This document shows positions 53,255 through 64,000 of a stretch of DNA of 64,000 nucleotides, in pieces. Source of the DNA: Datisca glomerata (Eukaryota; Streptophyta; Magnoliopsida; Cucurbitales; Datiscaceae); assembly GCA_003255025.1 (NCBI GenBank), contig QANY01013836.1, positions 39,178 to 103,177 on the forward strand, given 5' to 3'. The position numbers and the translations under genes were made by a program. Position 1 is the first letter of the stretch; each line of letters opens with the position of its first letter. The notes beneath the pieces are model-generated. The model searched no databases, was not told the DNA's origin, and worked only from the letters and a program-made list of their open reading frames with translations.

Positions 53255-53480
53255 AAGTGTTGTCATCTCAAATCTATCAATCTTTTATTATTGTACAATT
53301 TAAATAAGTTGTAATTTCTCACGAAAAAATTACCACTTTCATTTTTCAATAAATTTAAAAATATTTTCATACAACAACACTTAATTTATTTATTTAAAAG
53401 TCTTTTATTTAATATTTTGAGATGACAACACACATTTTCTGTATTGGGAAAAACAAAAACTTGAGCCTACAACCCTTGTT
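53255..53480 (+). repeat. Direct repeat, copy 1
   Basis: CTATCAATCTTTTATTATTG, AAATAAGTTGTAATTTCT, TTTCATTTTTCAATAAATT and AATATTTTGAGATGACAACA are shared with 54738-54950. The two copies bracket the inverted-repeat element. Confidence 0.85.
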
Positions 53481-53834
53481 TGTACTTAATTGTAAGAAAC
53501 CACGCCGAGATCACAATCAGTTGACTTAGATTACTTATTACTTGTCTTCTAAAAGTTCATGTTTTTTAACATATATATATTTATCAAAATATGAAAATGT
53601 TATTTAATTTTTAAAAAAAATTAAGTTTTGAGGGTGTTCTCAGTTCAATAGGTGTACCATTTTCAAGTTTGGTAGGGAAAATTGTGCCCCTTTCTCAAAT
53701 GTCAGAATATTACACCACTGATCCACCGAATCAAATCAAATCAGATACTTACAATATTTCTCTTCTCTCATCATCTCTCTTCCATTCTCAATGCACATCA
53801 TCAAATCAATCTAATCATCTCTTCTTGAAAATAG

Positions 53835-54335
53835 ATACTTGAAGGGTTCGAGTAGTTGTTTATGACCACTTGAACCATTCAAATAGTTATTTTTTTGTTA
53901 GTCAACAATCCAGACACCATGTGACTACTTGGAGGGTTCAAGTAGTTGTTTAAAACTACTTGAACTCTTTTTAAGTAGTTGCTTTTATTCTGTCAGTTAG
54001 CAATCCTGTAATTACTTGAGCCCTTTTTCTGCGTCAAAAAATAGGAGAATGGGAACGTTGAGTACTTGAAAGGTTCGAGTATTTTTTATGACTATTTGAA
54101 CCCCTCAAGTAGTTATTTTTTTGTCAATCAACAAGTCGGACACTAGGTGACTACTTGAAGAGCTCAAGTAATTATTTATGACTACTTGAACCCTTCAAAT
54201 AATTTTTTTTTGTCAACAACCCAGAGACGAGGTGACTACTTGAAGGGTTCAAGAAGTTGTTTATGACTACTTGAACCCTTCAAGTAATTATTTTTATTCT
54301 GACAGTAAGCAATCGGGTAATTACTTGAGTCCTCC
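53835..54335. repeat. Palindromic ~110-120 bp repeats
   Basis: GACTACTTGAAGGGTTCAAG(A/T)AGT is itself an inverted repeat and recurs about five times, separated by TTTTTTGTCA(A/G)(T)CAACAA and CAGACACCA. Each unit can form a hairpin. Confidence 0.8.
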
Positions 54336-54359
54336 AAAAAATAGGAGAATGGGTCTATC

Positions 54360-54502
54360 TTGGTGAAGAAGAAGAAAAAGAATGAGTTTCGTTGAAGAAG
54401 AAGAATGAGTTTCGTTGAAGAAGAAGAATGAGTTTCGTTGAAGAAGAAGAAGAAGAAGAAGAAGAAGAAGAAGAAGAAGAAGAAGAAGAAGAAGAAGAAG
54501 AA
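54360..54502 (+). repeat. (GAA)n microsatellite with GAATGAGTTTCGTTGAA units
   Basis: Three AAGAAGAATGAGTTTCGTTG units lead into about 21 uninterrupted GAA/AAG triplets (54439-54502). Confidence 0.92.
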
Positions 54503-54737
54503 TGGGTCACTGTCTCACTGAAGAATCGTCGGGTCTCACTAAAGAAAAAGAAGAAGAAGGAGGTTCGTTGAAAAAGAGAGAAGAAGATGAAGAGATTATT
54601 AGATTGATTTAATATGTGCGGAAAAGAGAAAATTCATTAGTTTATTTGATTGGTAAGTTAGAGATGCACTTTTCTTATATTTAAGAAAATGGTATATTTT
54701 TCCAAGACAAACTTAGAAAGAGTATGCCATGTCAAAT

Positions 54738-55025
54738 ATATCAATCTTTTATTGTTGTACAATTAAATAAGTTGTAATTTCTTACAAAAAAAATAGCCCT
54801 TTCATTTTTCAATAAATTCAAAAGTATTTTCAGGCATGACAACATATAATTTACTTTTTAAAAGTATTGCATATAATATTTTGAGATGACAACACACATG
54901 TAATGTATTGAGAAAAATGAAGTTTTAAGCCTATAACCCTGATTCTTACTTAAAATGTGCTGAAGTCACTCCTTATTTGCTTGATTCTTACTTAAAATGT
55001 GCAGAAATCACTCCTTATTTCCTTT
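54738..55025 (+). repeat. Direct repeat, copy 2, plus 43-bp tandem duplication
   Basis: Matches 53270-53480. At its end GATTCTTACTTAAAATGTGC ... ATCACTCCTTATTT occurs twice in tandem (about 54935-54975 and 54980-55020). Confidence 0.85.
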
Positions 55026-57746
55026 GTTTTTTGGAAGCCCTATACACTGCAATGGAGATCCTACAATGACCACGTACAAAGGTAATATGATTTTAGACTT
55101 TAAGACACGCTTAAGAAAATGAAAAGTAGTTTGATTCCTGATTTTTCTTACTCAAGGATACATTCTGTATCCTTCTATTTCTGTTTCCTTCGGGATTACT
55201 TGAGATTGTGATACGCTGATCAATTCTTCCTCTCCACAATACGGAGAAAGTGTTGTAGATTTTTTAAAAGTTCTAGGTTCTATAATGTTTATAGGAAATA
55301 GGAAGTTACTTCAATTTAGATAGTTACATTAAGAGTCGCTTTATTTTAAAACATATTTACTAAACAAATCACTTCATCATAATGTGTCAAATCGCATATG
55401 TGTCGTTTTATTGTAGATACTAGAACATTTCGATAATAAAATGTATCACGAGCTTTAATAAATCCTATTTTAATAGTTTAATTACCTGTAGACCATTTGA
55501 TTTCCAGCATAATCATTTGTGTTCATAGAAATTTAATTATGTTTACTGTTTGATTAAATGGGATGTTTGTATTTCTACTGAAAGTGGATCCTAGAACGTT
55601 CAAGCTACTGACCGTTGGCGGCATTTTTCGTAGTCAGAATTTATGCAGGAGGAAAAGGGACAAACAATTATAAAGCAATACTCAACAAAATTTGAATAAT
55701 CGGAAACATTTTATTAGCAGCTTTAGCAAAAGGTGAAAAGAAAAGAACGTAACTTACATAGGTATTGAATAGGAGTTCCGTAAACGATTATCCTAAAAAA
55801 AATCTAGGGAAAATTTAACTTTCTTTGATGATGTCTAACAATGATTGCAGGGAGGTTCTGGAAGTGCAAGCAACCTCAATTTTCATAACAGTGAAATGGA
55901 AAATGTAGCCAACCAATCATATTAGACCCAAACTATTGTGAACAAAAAAATATATGCAAAGGAGCAAGTATACAAAATATTCCCATTTAGTTTTCTGTTC
56001 TGGTACGAGGAAAAATGATCCCATTAGTATTTCAATAACTCTTACATATTCTACTTAAGTACAACAGTCCGAAGATATCATTTATCTAAATGTTTGGTTC
56101 ATTTTCCAACTAATTTATTGATATTATGTATTTTTTGCCGTGTTGACATGTTTACAGTTTTAATTATCCAAAGGAGGAGTGTTACTTGTTATTTAAGTCT
56201 TATATTTTTGTTAGAATTAGAAAAGGGTTTTACAGACCGACTTACAATTGTATTTTAAAAAGTTAGATGAAATAATTACAAAAAATCAACATATTCCAAG
56301 ACTATTTTTAAAACAATCTTATATGATGGCGATGCATTACAATAACTAAACCTGAAAATAAATACGAACCAACAAAGTTAAGCATAACAAACATAAATAT
56401 TTGAAAACTAATACCAAAACTATTTACCATGACAACTAAACCTAGAAATAACCAAATCTTGCTCATACCCCAAACATGTAATTTTGTTCCTAATTTTTTT
56501 AAAAAAATTGTGCGTTTATTTTTCTACTTTAGGTTTCTTCAATCTTCGTCTATAAAGCTTGTAATGAACTTGCTTGCGTTGTCTACTTTGTAGATTTCTG
56601 AACCACAATATGCTTAGGTCTCCTATCTAGTTCTCTTTTCTTGTCCATCCTAACCAAGAACTTGTATTCCTTCTCCTCTGCCAAGATCAGAATTTTGTAG
56701 TGTGCGACATTCTCTTTATTATCACACTATAATGAAGTACAAATTAGGTTAATAAGTGAAGTAGTAGTGTACAACTTTAGAAGTTAGTACATCAGGAAAA
56801 AATGTGTTAAACTTACGGTAAAAAAATTGTTTAGAATATTCTAAAACACTGTAACCAATCTAATATTCAGCAAAGTCAAACAATGTTATGTTGACATCAA
56901 TACATCCATATGAAATAGTAGTTCTAAATTTTTTTTTCTTTTGAATGAAACAACACTAATTACAGTGAGAACAAAATGTTGTAACTTTAATTCTGTGTGG
57001 GTAAACTCTTCTGTTACATATAGCACTATTCTCAAATCAAGGTTTTTTCCTTGTTTTGGATACTTGTTATTTTCCTCACAAATGCACAAAATGGTTTTTC
57101 GATTTTGCTTGCAACTATGTCTTCTAAACTTACAATTGAGGCCTCAATTAGATATTTTGAAGGAGATCTAAGCTTCTGAAGACCTTCCTTTTCTTTAAGA
57201 ACTTGAACCCTATAGTAGGATTATAATAGTATAAGAATAGAATATAATAGTAGAAGAACAGAGTTTTTCCTTCAAGTAATGATATGGTGTTGGCCATTAG
57301 TGTGCTTTCTACTGAATATCAAAAGAAATGTTGAAAATATAACAAACTAAATCAGTTTCTAGTTTTTTTAAATAAATTGCTTAAAGGAAAAAGTGACGGT
57401 TGAAGCAAGTTTTTTTTCTATTGTCTGTTGAACCGTGTTTTTTCTAACATATGTTGAACTAAAAGATAAAAGTCCACATGTAGAAGTAGCGTCAATTTGG
57501 GTTGTAATATATAACTTTTTTGTTCATATCAAGTGTGATTTTAGCCTAATAGTATAATAACATAAAGTGTTTCCTTCAAGTAATGATACGATGTGGACAA
57601 TTACCTTTTTGTTAAAGATGTTGCCTCCTCTAATGACGGTGTAACTTCATCGCCAATATAATGAGGCATGCATAAATTTATATTGTGAATATATAAATTA
57701 GAAAAATATATAAAATATCTTAAAAAATAATTGTGCAAAGTGTAGG
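55026..57746. other. AT-rich interval, no firm gene
   Basis: Two minus-strand stretches look faintly protein-like: 56580-56720 ('EEKEYKFLVRMDKKRELDRR') and 57040-57170 ('LRSPSKYLIEASIVSLED'). Neither has clear splice sites, a start or a recognised domain. No repeats pairing elsewhere. Confidence 0.4.
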
Positions 57747-58453
57747 TGTTGTTACCCAAAAATCTCAACAGTGAGTTGGCATATAATCTCTTTTCCACGT
57801 AGGGGTCCTCACGGATAAAAACCTACACAATGCAGACAAATAACTCTAAGGTGAAGAGAACCGGGGGTGGTTTCCTCGTCGAAGAGCCTCCGATGCCTAA
57901 GTCATTATCCTGAAGAAATTTTGGCATAATTTCCTTAAGGAAGAGAAGGCATACCTCTTTTGTTAGTGGATGGAGTGTTTGTACCTCAGTCTTCGTGTGA
58001 AAGGAAGCGCATCGAAGAAGCCTTAGAGGCGTGTTTGAGAAGCTTTGCGGGACACGATGTTTGTCTTGACTGTTCCTGATTGGACGGAGGGGAGGTGACC
58101 TTGACATAAAACGTTTGGCATTAAATGTTGACATGCCTTCGAAATGTCCAGACGGGGTTATCCTGACATCCTACCATTGCGGTTGGACTTATTGGGTGCT
58201 CGAGCCTGTGAAGAGGTACCACCTGGGATGTTACTTTCGACTGGTAATGATGACCCTTAGCTTTATACTATTCGAGCTTTCCTCATGAACTTCAATCTCT
58301 TATACGTGCTCGGGTCTGTACAACTGGAGCTTCCTTGAGGCTGACCAGTCGAGGTTAGTCCTTCTCCTTAGAAACTTTCTTTCATCTTACATTTCTCGAT
58401 GTGGTGTGACAAGTGTCATCGTATTATTGGAGCTTAGAAAAATACCCATAACA
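57747..58453 (-). repeat. LTR of a minus-strand retrotransposon, 707 bp
   Basis: On the minus strand a polypurine tract CTCGACTGGGGGCAAC is followed at once by TGTTATGGGTATTTTTC, and the segment can end at GGGTAACAACA (57747). TG...CA ends and the PPT identify a 3' LTR. GC content is higher than in the surroundings. The 5' LTR and coding region are not in the window. Confidence 0.7.
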
Positions 58454-58902
58454 GTTGCCCCCAGTCGAGGACTTGGGTGGCTTCGTTTTCCTAAGTTTGG
58501 AGACTTCATTATCTAAGCTCCTTGTCTGAGCTATCTTGGCGTGGTGATAGATTTAATTTCTTGCCCGGGGCATCTCTTTCTTGTGCCTCAAGTTAACAGT
58601 CAGCATGGGTTTGCACTGAATTGAATTCATTACCTGACCATTTTTGTCGTGACTCATTCATCGCGCATCCGTCATTTCACCCTTTCCATGGTTCAGGGCC
58701 ATTAATGGCGCATGGGCGCGCGTGACAGTTTTTTACTCCTTCACGTGTCATTTCATTCTTGATGTGACGTTTCATTCCCCATGGTTGCTTGAATCATCGT
58801 TTGGTCTCCCAAGATCTTCTCATTGATTCATGAAATAGGTAGTTATTGGGCGTGGGGTGACCTCAACGGTCGTCGTCATGGCCCTTCATAATACCCATTA
58901 AA
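58454..58902 (-). other. Internal 3' end of that retrotransposon
   Basis: PPT at about 58454-58469 and non-coding DNA up to the CACTA terminus at 58903, which interrupts the element. Confidence 0.5.
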
Positions 58903-59160
58903 CACTACTACAAAATTTTTTTTTAACGATGAGGATTACCCGTCGTTAAACATCAAAGATGATGGGTAAGCACCCATCGTCTTAAAAGGTGTCGTAAAAA
59001 ATCACATATGACCGTCGTCTTCAAACCCACAAGAATGATGGTTGTTTTGTAGTTCATTGATGACGTTTACTGCACAAACGGTCATATTTGTTGAATTGTA
59101 TTTTATGATGATTACGAGAGCAATCGTCGCCTTTGGTGATATATTTTTTAAGGTTTAATT
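58903..59160. mobile_element. CACTA transposon terminus with subterminal repeats
   Basis: Begins CACTACTACAAAATTTTTTT, the typical CACTA end. Subterminal repeats in both orientations follow: GATGAGGATTACCCGTCGTT, GATGATGGGTAAGCACCCAT, CCGTCGTCTTCAAACCCAC. Transposase binds such arrays. The other end (…TAGTAGTG) is not found before 64000, so the element is truncated or continues beyond the window. The extent given is only the recognisable terminal part. Confidence 0.75.
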
Positions 59161-60480
59161 ACAGAATAATTAAGCCAACCAATCAAAATTGAGCAATAAA
59201 TGAAAACAGAAAAATGAAAAAAATATCTCGGCAGACAATATAACTCTTCATTGCATACAATATGATAATCTTCAAAATTTCTAACATTGTAGACTAGAAA
59301 AAATAAAAAAAATGAAATTGATTACAAAAACCTTGAAACTAATAAACTTTGAATACTTATTTTAGTTGTTCTAATTGTTCTCATATTGTTCTAATTAGTT
59401 GTTGAACCCTGCAAAAAATAAGTAAAGTACAAGAGTATTGAAAATTGTCATACATACATGTATATTGATTTGATATTTACTGCTCCGTTTATCCACTCAT
59501 GTGTTACATTATAAATTGTTAGTTTATCCCTGAGTAAAAGATAAAATATAAAAAGTTAAACAAATTATAAACGTACCAATAACATAAAAGAATATGACAG
59601 TTTAGTATTACCTGGACCACTGTTTGCATTAGGATCTGTCCTAATATTCACTTTAAGTGCTTTGTCATGCTCCACGAGTTCCTTTTCCCAGGAAACGATA
59701 ATAGAAAGATATCATTTTAGCTCTCACTATAATTCACCTTATATGAGTGCCATATCTTGCAGTAATCTATAACCAAATTATGCCCATCAAAGATCATGTG
59801 AATACCCGCAATGGGAACTTATTCGAACTAAAAATGTATGTTTTGTCACCCAACAGGGTGAAACTAATTAAACTGACATCTTGGTGGAAGTCATCACGTG
59901 TCTAATTCACTTCAGTATACCCAAATAGGTTGTCACACATGTTTTTATAAGAAACTTAACTTTTCATTGATAAAAGAAAAATATAGAAAAGAGGATGAGA
60001 AATCCTCAAGCCTGCTCAATTTACAGTGCCTGTCCATTTTGAGAGGACAAAAAAATAGAAATTTCGTAAAAGATTTGGAACAATAAATCCATTAAGAAGC
60101 TGTGAATTTTACAGTATCCCACAAAATATTTAGATCTTTAACACTCCCTTCAAATGTTCTTGAATTTCTTTCACTCCAATTGTACCACGGATTTGCTCAC
60201 CAACAGGCAGCATGATTCTACCCAGATATATAACAAATTAACAATTAATAGAAGGCCCACCCTGCAGACATACCTAATTTTCCTTCAATTCCACCTTAGT
60301 AAAGACTATACAGAGGGTAAAGCAGGCCAAGCTTTCCCACCTCACTGTCATTTCATGTTCACGAGCAGACATCATGAGAACTTAATGAGCACACATGTTT
60401 CTTGTAAATTTAAATACATTTTTCTATCAAATTTTATGTACCACATATAGTTTAAAAGATAATGAACAGATCATCCAAAA
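59161..60480. other. CACTA-internal or spacer DNA
   Basis: AT-rich. The minus strand at 59612-59695 reads 'WEKELVEHDKALKVNIRTDP' before a possible donor GTAATA; no acceptor is clear. At 59920-60020 AAAAAGTTAAGTTTCTTATAAAA-like sequence (minus strand) resembles a retroposon 3' end. Nothing firmer. Confidence 0.35.
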
Positions 60481-60482
60481 GT

Positions 60483-60544
60483 TTACGGATGTGGGTGAAG
60501 CTTATTCAGGACACCGTTAGGCAAATCAACCTCCATTACCAGTT
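60483..60544 (-). pseudogene. Possible terminal exon of an unidentified gene
   Basis: The minus strand has acceptor GATACTTGCAG, then 62 nt reading 'LVMEVDLPNGVLNKLHPHP' and TAA at 60485-60483. It is short, with no upstream exon found, and lies downstream of the CACTA end, so it may be another captured fragment. Confidence 0.3.
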
Positions 60545-61617
60545 CTGCAAGTATCAGCGACGATCCTGATAAAAAAATATAAATTTAAGCAACAAGATGG
60601 AAGGGAAAAAAAGAAGCTTCAGGAATAATGTTTCATACAAGTAGAAATCCAACCAACAATTATATGAAACTCAAGACCACAACAATATAAGAAGAGCATA
60701 ACACAACCTTTCACTGAACCAAAAAAAAGTTTCACAAGAAGTGCATTCACTGAAGATATATGAGACTAAAAAGTGAAACCAAATTCAAAACGCATAAGTC
60801 TAATCATCTGAATGCCGCCCCAGCGCCTACCCTCCATGGTGTAGATCAGAATTTTTCATATTCTCCTTTTGGTTTGGATATGAGTTGTATATTTCAAAAT
60901 ATTCTTCTTTCTAGAGGGAGGGGAATATATTAACTTTTCTTCATGTGAATCACATATATTCAAGTCTTTATTTGGGCCTATGATCTTAATTATTAGAATT
61001 CCAACTACAACTTGAGTCCATCAAGTCACACTATATTAACAGTGTACCACCAAAATCAACGCGGAAGATAATATCGTCTATCATAACATATATGGATATG
61101 TACATGCAGGATTACGATAGTTAGTTACATTATAAATATACATGTCGATCAATTGAATCTTGAATCTATTAATGAGGTTTAAATTTTAAAGATATTGCAG
61201 AGGTATAACCATCTATTGAACCTATTTTACAATTTTCTAACATAAAAAGACATTGACTAGGGCCACTATACACATTGCCATCTGCCTTCAATATCTTATG
61301 TAAAATAGTAATGCTAATTATGTTAAATTCTCTCTATTCTTCAGAAAAGTAATAATTTTCATATAAAGAACGAATAGTAAAAATAATATCATTTCATTTT
61401 GTAGATATCGTATTTTATCCGGTCTAATACATGAAATATACATGCTTTATATTTTGGCTCTTTTAATAATCCAAGACTATATGTATAATTTGAAACTAAT
61501 CCAATACTAAAATAAGAAAAGTGGTTCAAAGACTAAAAAGTAAAAATTGAAAAAAGAGGACTAAAAAATAAAAATTGAAAAAAAGACTAAAAGTAAAAAA
61601 AGGCAAACCCTAATTTT
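60545..61617. other. AT-rich interval before a TATA box
   Basis: No ORF supported. May include the upstream part (U3) of the LTR whose TATA box is at 61621; its start is not located. Confidence 0.4.
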
Positions 61618-61620
61618 GCC

Positions 61621-61629
61621 TATATATAG
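61621..61629 (+). promoter_or_regulatory. Probable LTR TATA box
   Basis: CCTATATATAGGAATG, followed by a G/A-rich stretch (GGGAGGTCTTTTGGGGAG, AGTGAGAAAGAGAGGGG) like an RNA leader. About 1.8 kb before the LTR end at 63449. Confidence 0.5.
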
Positions 61630-63449
61630 GAATGAAGTCTTCACTTAATGGGAGGTCTTTTGGGGAGTAAAAAAAAAGGGGGAAGTCATTTTTTAGAGTG
61701 AGAAAGAGAGGGGTTGGAAAGAGAGGTGATTTTAGAGAGAGGAAGAGGTTCTACACTTCTATTATCTTCATCTCCTTCCATCTTTTCTTCTCAATGTAGT
61801 TTAATTGTTTGGTACATTTGTTCATAATATATTTTGTTCATCTCTCTTCTTCATATGAATGTAGTTGATATCTTTTGTATTTTTTTATACATAAGTGGAT
61901 TGTTCATTCCCTATCATTTCTCCTCATTTAAATCTTAACATTTTAATTTCATGTTTTGATGATTTCTTTACAAGTTGGATATTGAGATGTCTTTGTCATC
62001 AACTTAATTAATGAGGATGATGATAAAGCTTTGAGGGGTGGAAAAATTAACCAAATGTGAATCAACCATTTTAATGGGTTGAAAGTGTACATTTGATGCA
62101 AAGATCCCCTAGGATAATTTTCTCACACATAACAATGCATAAAATAGAAAGTAAAACATCTATACAAGATTATGCAAATATCTAAGTTGTGAAACTTTTA
62201 ATTTTCCTACAAAGTTTTTTTTTAATATTATGTTCATCATTTTGTAACACTTGTTTGAACTAATTATCATCCATGATCATCCCCTTTGCTATTTGATTAG
62301 CAATGACTAATGAGGTAAGGAAAGAAAAATGGCAATTAGTGGACTAAGTAATCAAAAAAATAGACATATTTATGTTAAAGAAATATATTGTTTATTTTTC
62401 ATCATTTTTTTAAATTTATTTATTTATTTATTTAATAATATTATTATTATTACTATTACTATTATATTATATTATAATATGTAATATTAAAAAAAACAAA
62501 AACAGGATGTAGTGCAACAGAGGAAAAGTTCCTCTGTTGCGTTGCGTAACGCAACAGAGGAAAGTGTTCCTCTGCTGCAGCAAGAGCTGCTATATATATA
62601 TACATATATTTATAAAAAAAATTTAAAATTTTTTCTTTCTTTCATTTATTACATAATATAGTCTTTTACTTTATTCTTGCATTTTTATAATCTCAACATT
62701 TTATATTTTCTATAATTTGACATCATATAACTTATCTCTATTCTTTTACTTCCATTTTGTTGTAATTATTAACATTAATTTCCTTTACATGTTTATTTAT
62801 TTAGCATTTTGCCATCGCCATGCTTATAATGTGATTCTTGCATTATTCTCTTATTATTATAAATAATGTTTATGTATGCGTGGATTATAATTTTAATAAT
62901 TAGATTTAGATTTTGTTACTTCTATTATTTAATTTTCACTAAAAAGGCCGACGATGGACTTTGAGATTTTTGGGATACCAAACTTCTCGAATTACTGAGG
63001 TGAGTAGTTATTCTTGGGATACCGAGAATAACTCTAATAATGCTTTGATTTAAAAAGATATGAGAATACCAAAAAAGTATTTTTTTTTCAATGGTCTTTG
63101 AACCACCTATTAAAAGTAATTTATTTTGTTCATTTCTATGATACAAAATTCCTCAAATGGGACATTCAAAAATAAATCTCTTTAACATTTGCTTTAAAAT
63201 AAAAAAAAATGGATAGCATTTGATTAAATTTGGTAACCATTTTATAATGGGTGTTGTGGGGTGCTAATACCTTCCCCACACACAAACGACTCCCGAACCA
63301 ACTTTGAGTTTTCGTAGACTAAAAATTTTCATCTTAAAATTGGGTGACCAATCACACCCTAAAATGATTGGTGGCGACTCCAAATTTCTTTTTCCTTAAA
63401 AAATGAACTTTTTTTAATCGCCACCCCGCGTCGCACGCACGTTGCGACA
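61630..63449 (+). repeat. 3' portion (R-U5) of a long LTR
   Basis: Ends ...GCACGTTGCGACA (CA at 63449), preceded by 'GGTGGCGACTCCAAATTTC' and followed by GCTTGGAGACTCCATTGGGG, a junction style seen in large plant Ty3/Gypsy (Tat/Ogre-like) elements. No second copy is in the window, so the start is unknown. Confidence 0.5.
62514..62578. repeat. Nested palindromes GCAACAGAGGAA/TTCCTCTGTTGC
   Basis: GCAACAGAGGAA-aag-TTCCTCTGTTGC, then GTTGCGT-A-ACGCAAC, then GCAACAGAGGAA-agtg-TTCCTCTGCTGC. Several alternative hairpins with 7-12 bp stems are possible. Confidence 0.9.
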
Positions 63450-64000
63450 GCTTGGAGACTCCATTGGGGAGCTTAACAATTGGTCTAACCATCTTTAGAT
63501 CAATAGAGAGTCAAGCCAAAATTTCATCCTATGTTATCCTTTTGTATTGGTTCTTGTTTCGTTTATATGATTTATTAATTTTTTCGTGACTGTAGTTGTA
63601 CATAAGCTTTTTTTTATGAAGTATATTTTTTTTTACATAATTTTTACTTTCACACATACACACTAGTCCTATACCAGGGTTTTCCCTTTAGGATTAGTGA
63701 GAATGAGTAGTGGAATGCCTTCGTGGAATCGAGGTTCCCGTGCAGGCTCATGAAAGTTCTCACTCAGGTCGACCCTTTTGGGATACCGTTTGGGGGCCCC
63801 TGTTACTCTATTCAGATAACAGTGTGGACAACCTGGGAGCCTATTAAGAGATTTTTAAATCCCAACCACACATGTATTATGTTTTTAGAGCCCACATCAT
63901 GACCAACGTTAGATTTCTGCTAAAATCATGATCAATTTTGTGCATGTATATATGTCTTGTGTCACTTAAACATGTCTTCTCTTCATTGTTTTGCTTCTAA
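63450..64000 (+). other. Leader of a large LTR element running off the window
   Basis: Non-coding leader after the LTR end: GCTTGGAGACTCCATTGGGG at 63450, then TTTTGGGATACCGTTTGGGG and 'AACAGTGTGGACAACCTGGG' near 63775-63840. No gag ORF begins before 64000. Confidence 0.45.

Larger units (their letters stand above)
53649..54732. mobile_element. Long-inverted-repeat element, ~1.08 kb, non-coding
   Basis: The left end (GGTGTACCATTTTCAAGTTTG ...) pairs with the reverse complement of the right end (GGCATACTCTTTCTAAGTTTG ...) over roughly 180 bp, including (A/C)ATCAATCTAAT(C/A)ATCTCTTC inside. Flanks suggest an imperfect 8-9 bp duplication (GTTCAATA versus TGTCAAATA). The layout fits a MULE-like or foldback MITE. 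Inside are palindromic repeats and a GAA tract. Confidence 0.55.

Noticed and set aside
55026..57746. A split host gene on the minus strand
   Set aside because: The two protein-like stretches have no convincing splice sites or shared phase.
63593..63712. GTAGTG-like strings as the right end of the 58903 CACTA
   Set aside because: Context lacks TTGTAGTAGTG and the subterminal repeats; position 62509 was rejected for the same reason.

Overview
The window is nuclear DNA from a flowering plant, most likely a eudicot; the species cannot be named from the sequence. It is AT-rich with intron-like, T-rich spacers. Nearly all recognisable coding sequence belongs to plant transposable elements or to an endogenous plant pararetrovirus. 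Two single N bases (about 22946 and 49880) point to a draft assembly. I found no intact host gene, rRNA, tRNA or CRISPR array. The window reads as a gene-poor block of nested insertions, almost all decayed by stops and frameshifts.

Layout. 1-1.2 kb: 3' end of a Ty3/Gypsy polyprotein and its probable LTR. 1.3-8.4 kb: a rearranged minus-strand Ty3/Gypsy element of Tat type. Its gag is split by about 1.15 kb of mitochondria-like DNA, it carries tandem repeats of about 60, 180 and 354 bp, and a piece of an accessory ORF lies on the opposite strand. 9930-20170: a complete Tat/Retand-like element with LTRs of 461 and 477 bp and a CTTAC target duplication. Decayed gag-protease-RT-RNase H-integrase lies on the plus strand, followed by a spliced-looking accessory ORF on the minus strand. 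That ORF is broken by a 1.5 kb insertion (probable solo LTR) flanked by GGATA. 20.9 kb: a tRNA-derived SINE-like sequence. 21660-22280: a hAT-type MITE with an 8-bp target duplication.

The centre (about 22.95-49.56 kb) is an endogenous Caulimoviridae-like pararetrovirus on the minus strand: two genome copies (about 7.4-8 kb each before insertions) head to tail. Each has movement protein, coiled-coil protein, coat protein with zinc knuckle, protease, RT, RNase H, a C-terminal ORF, a TATA box and a Met-tRNA-like primer site. The downstream copy is interrupted at 24755-33625 by an 8.9 kb CACTA transposon (AGA duplication). That transposon carries exons of an unidentified host gene and a Copia element whose RNase H-3' LTR half is inverted. 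The other copy is interrupted at 45.1-47.5 kb by an LTR-like block full of minisatellites.

The right part holds a 5'-truncated L1-type LINE (50.4-52.4 kb, minus), a long-inverted-repeat element with palindromic and GAA repeats (53.6-54.7 kb), an LTR with polypurine tract on the minus strand (57.7-58.5 kb), a CACTA end at 58903, a possible terminal exon at 60.5 kb, and from about 61.6 kb an LTR and leader of a large Ty3-type element that runs off the window.

Insertion order can be read from interruptions: virus before CACTA; host-gene capture before or with CACTA; Copia into a captured exon; then the inversion.
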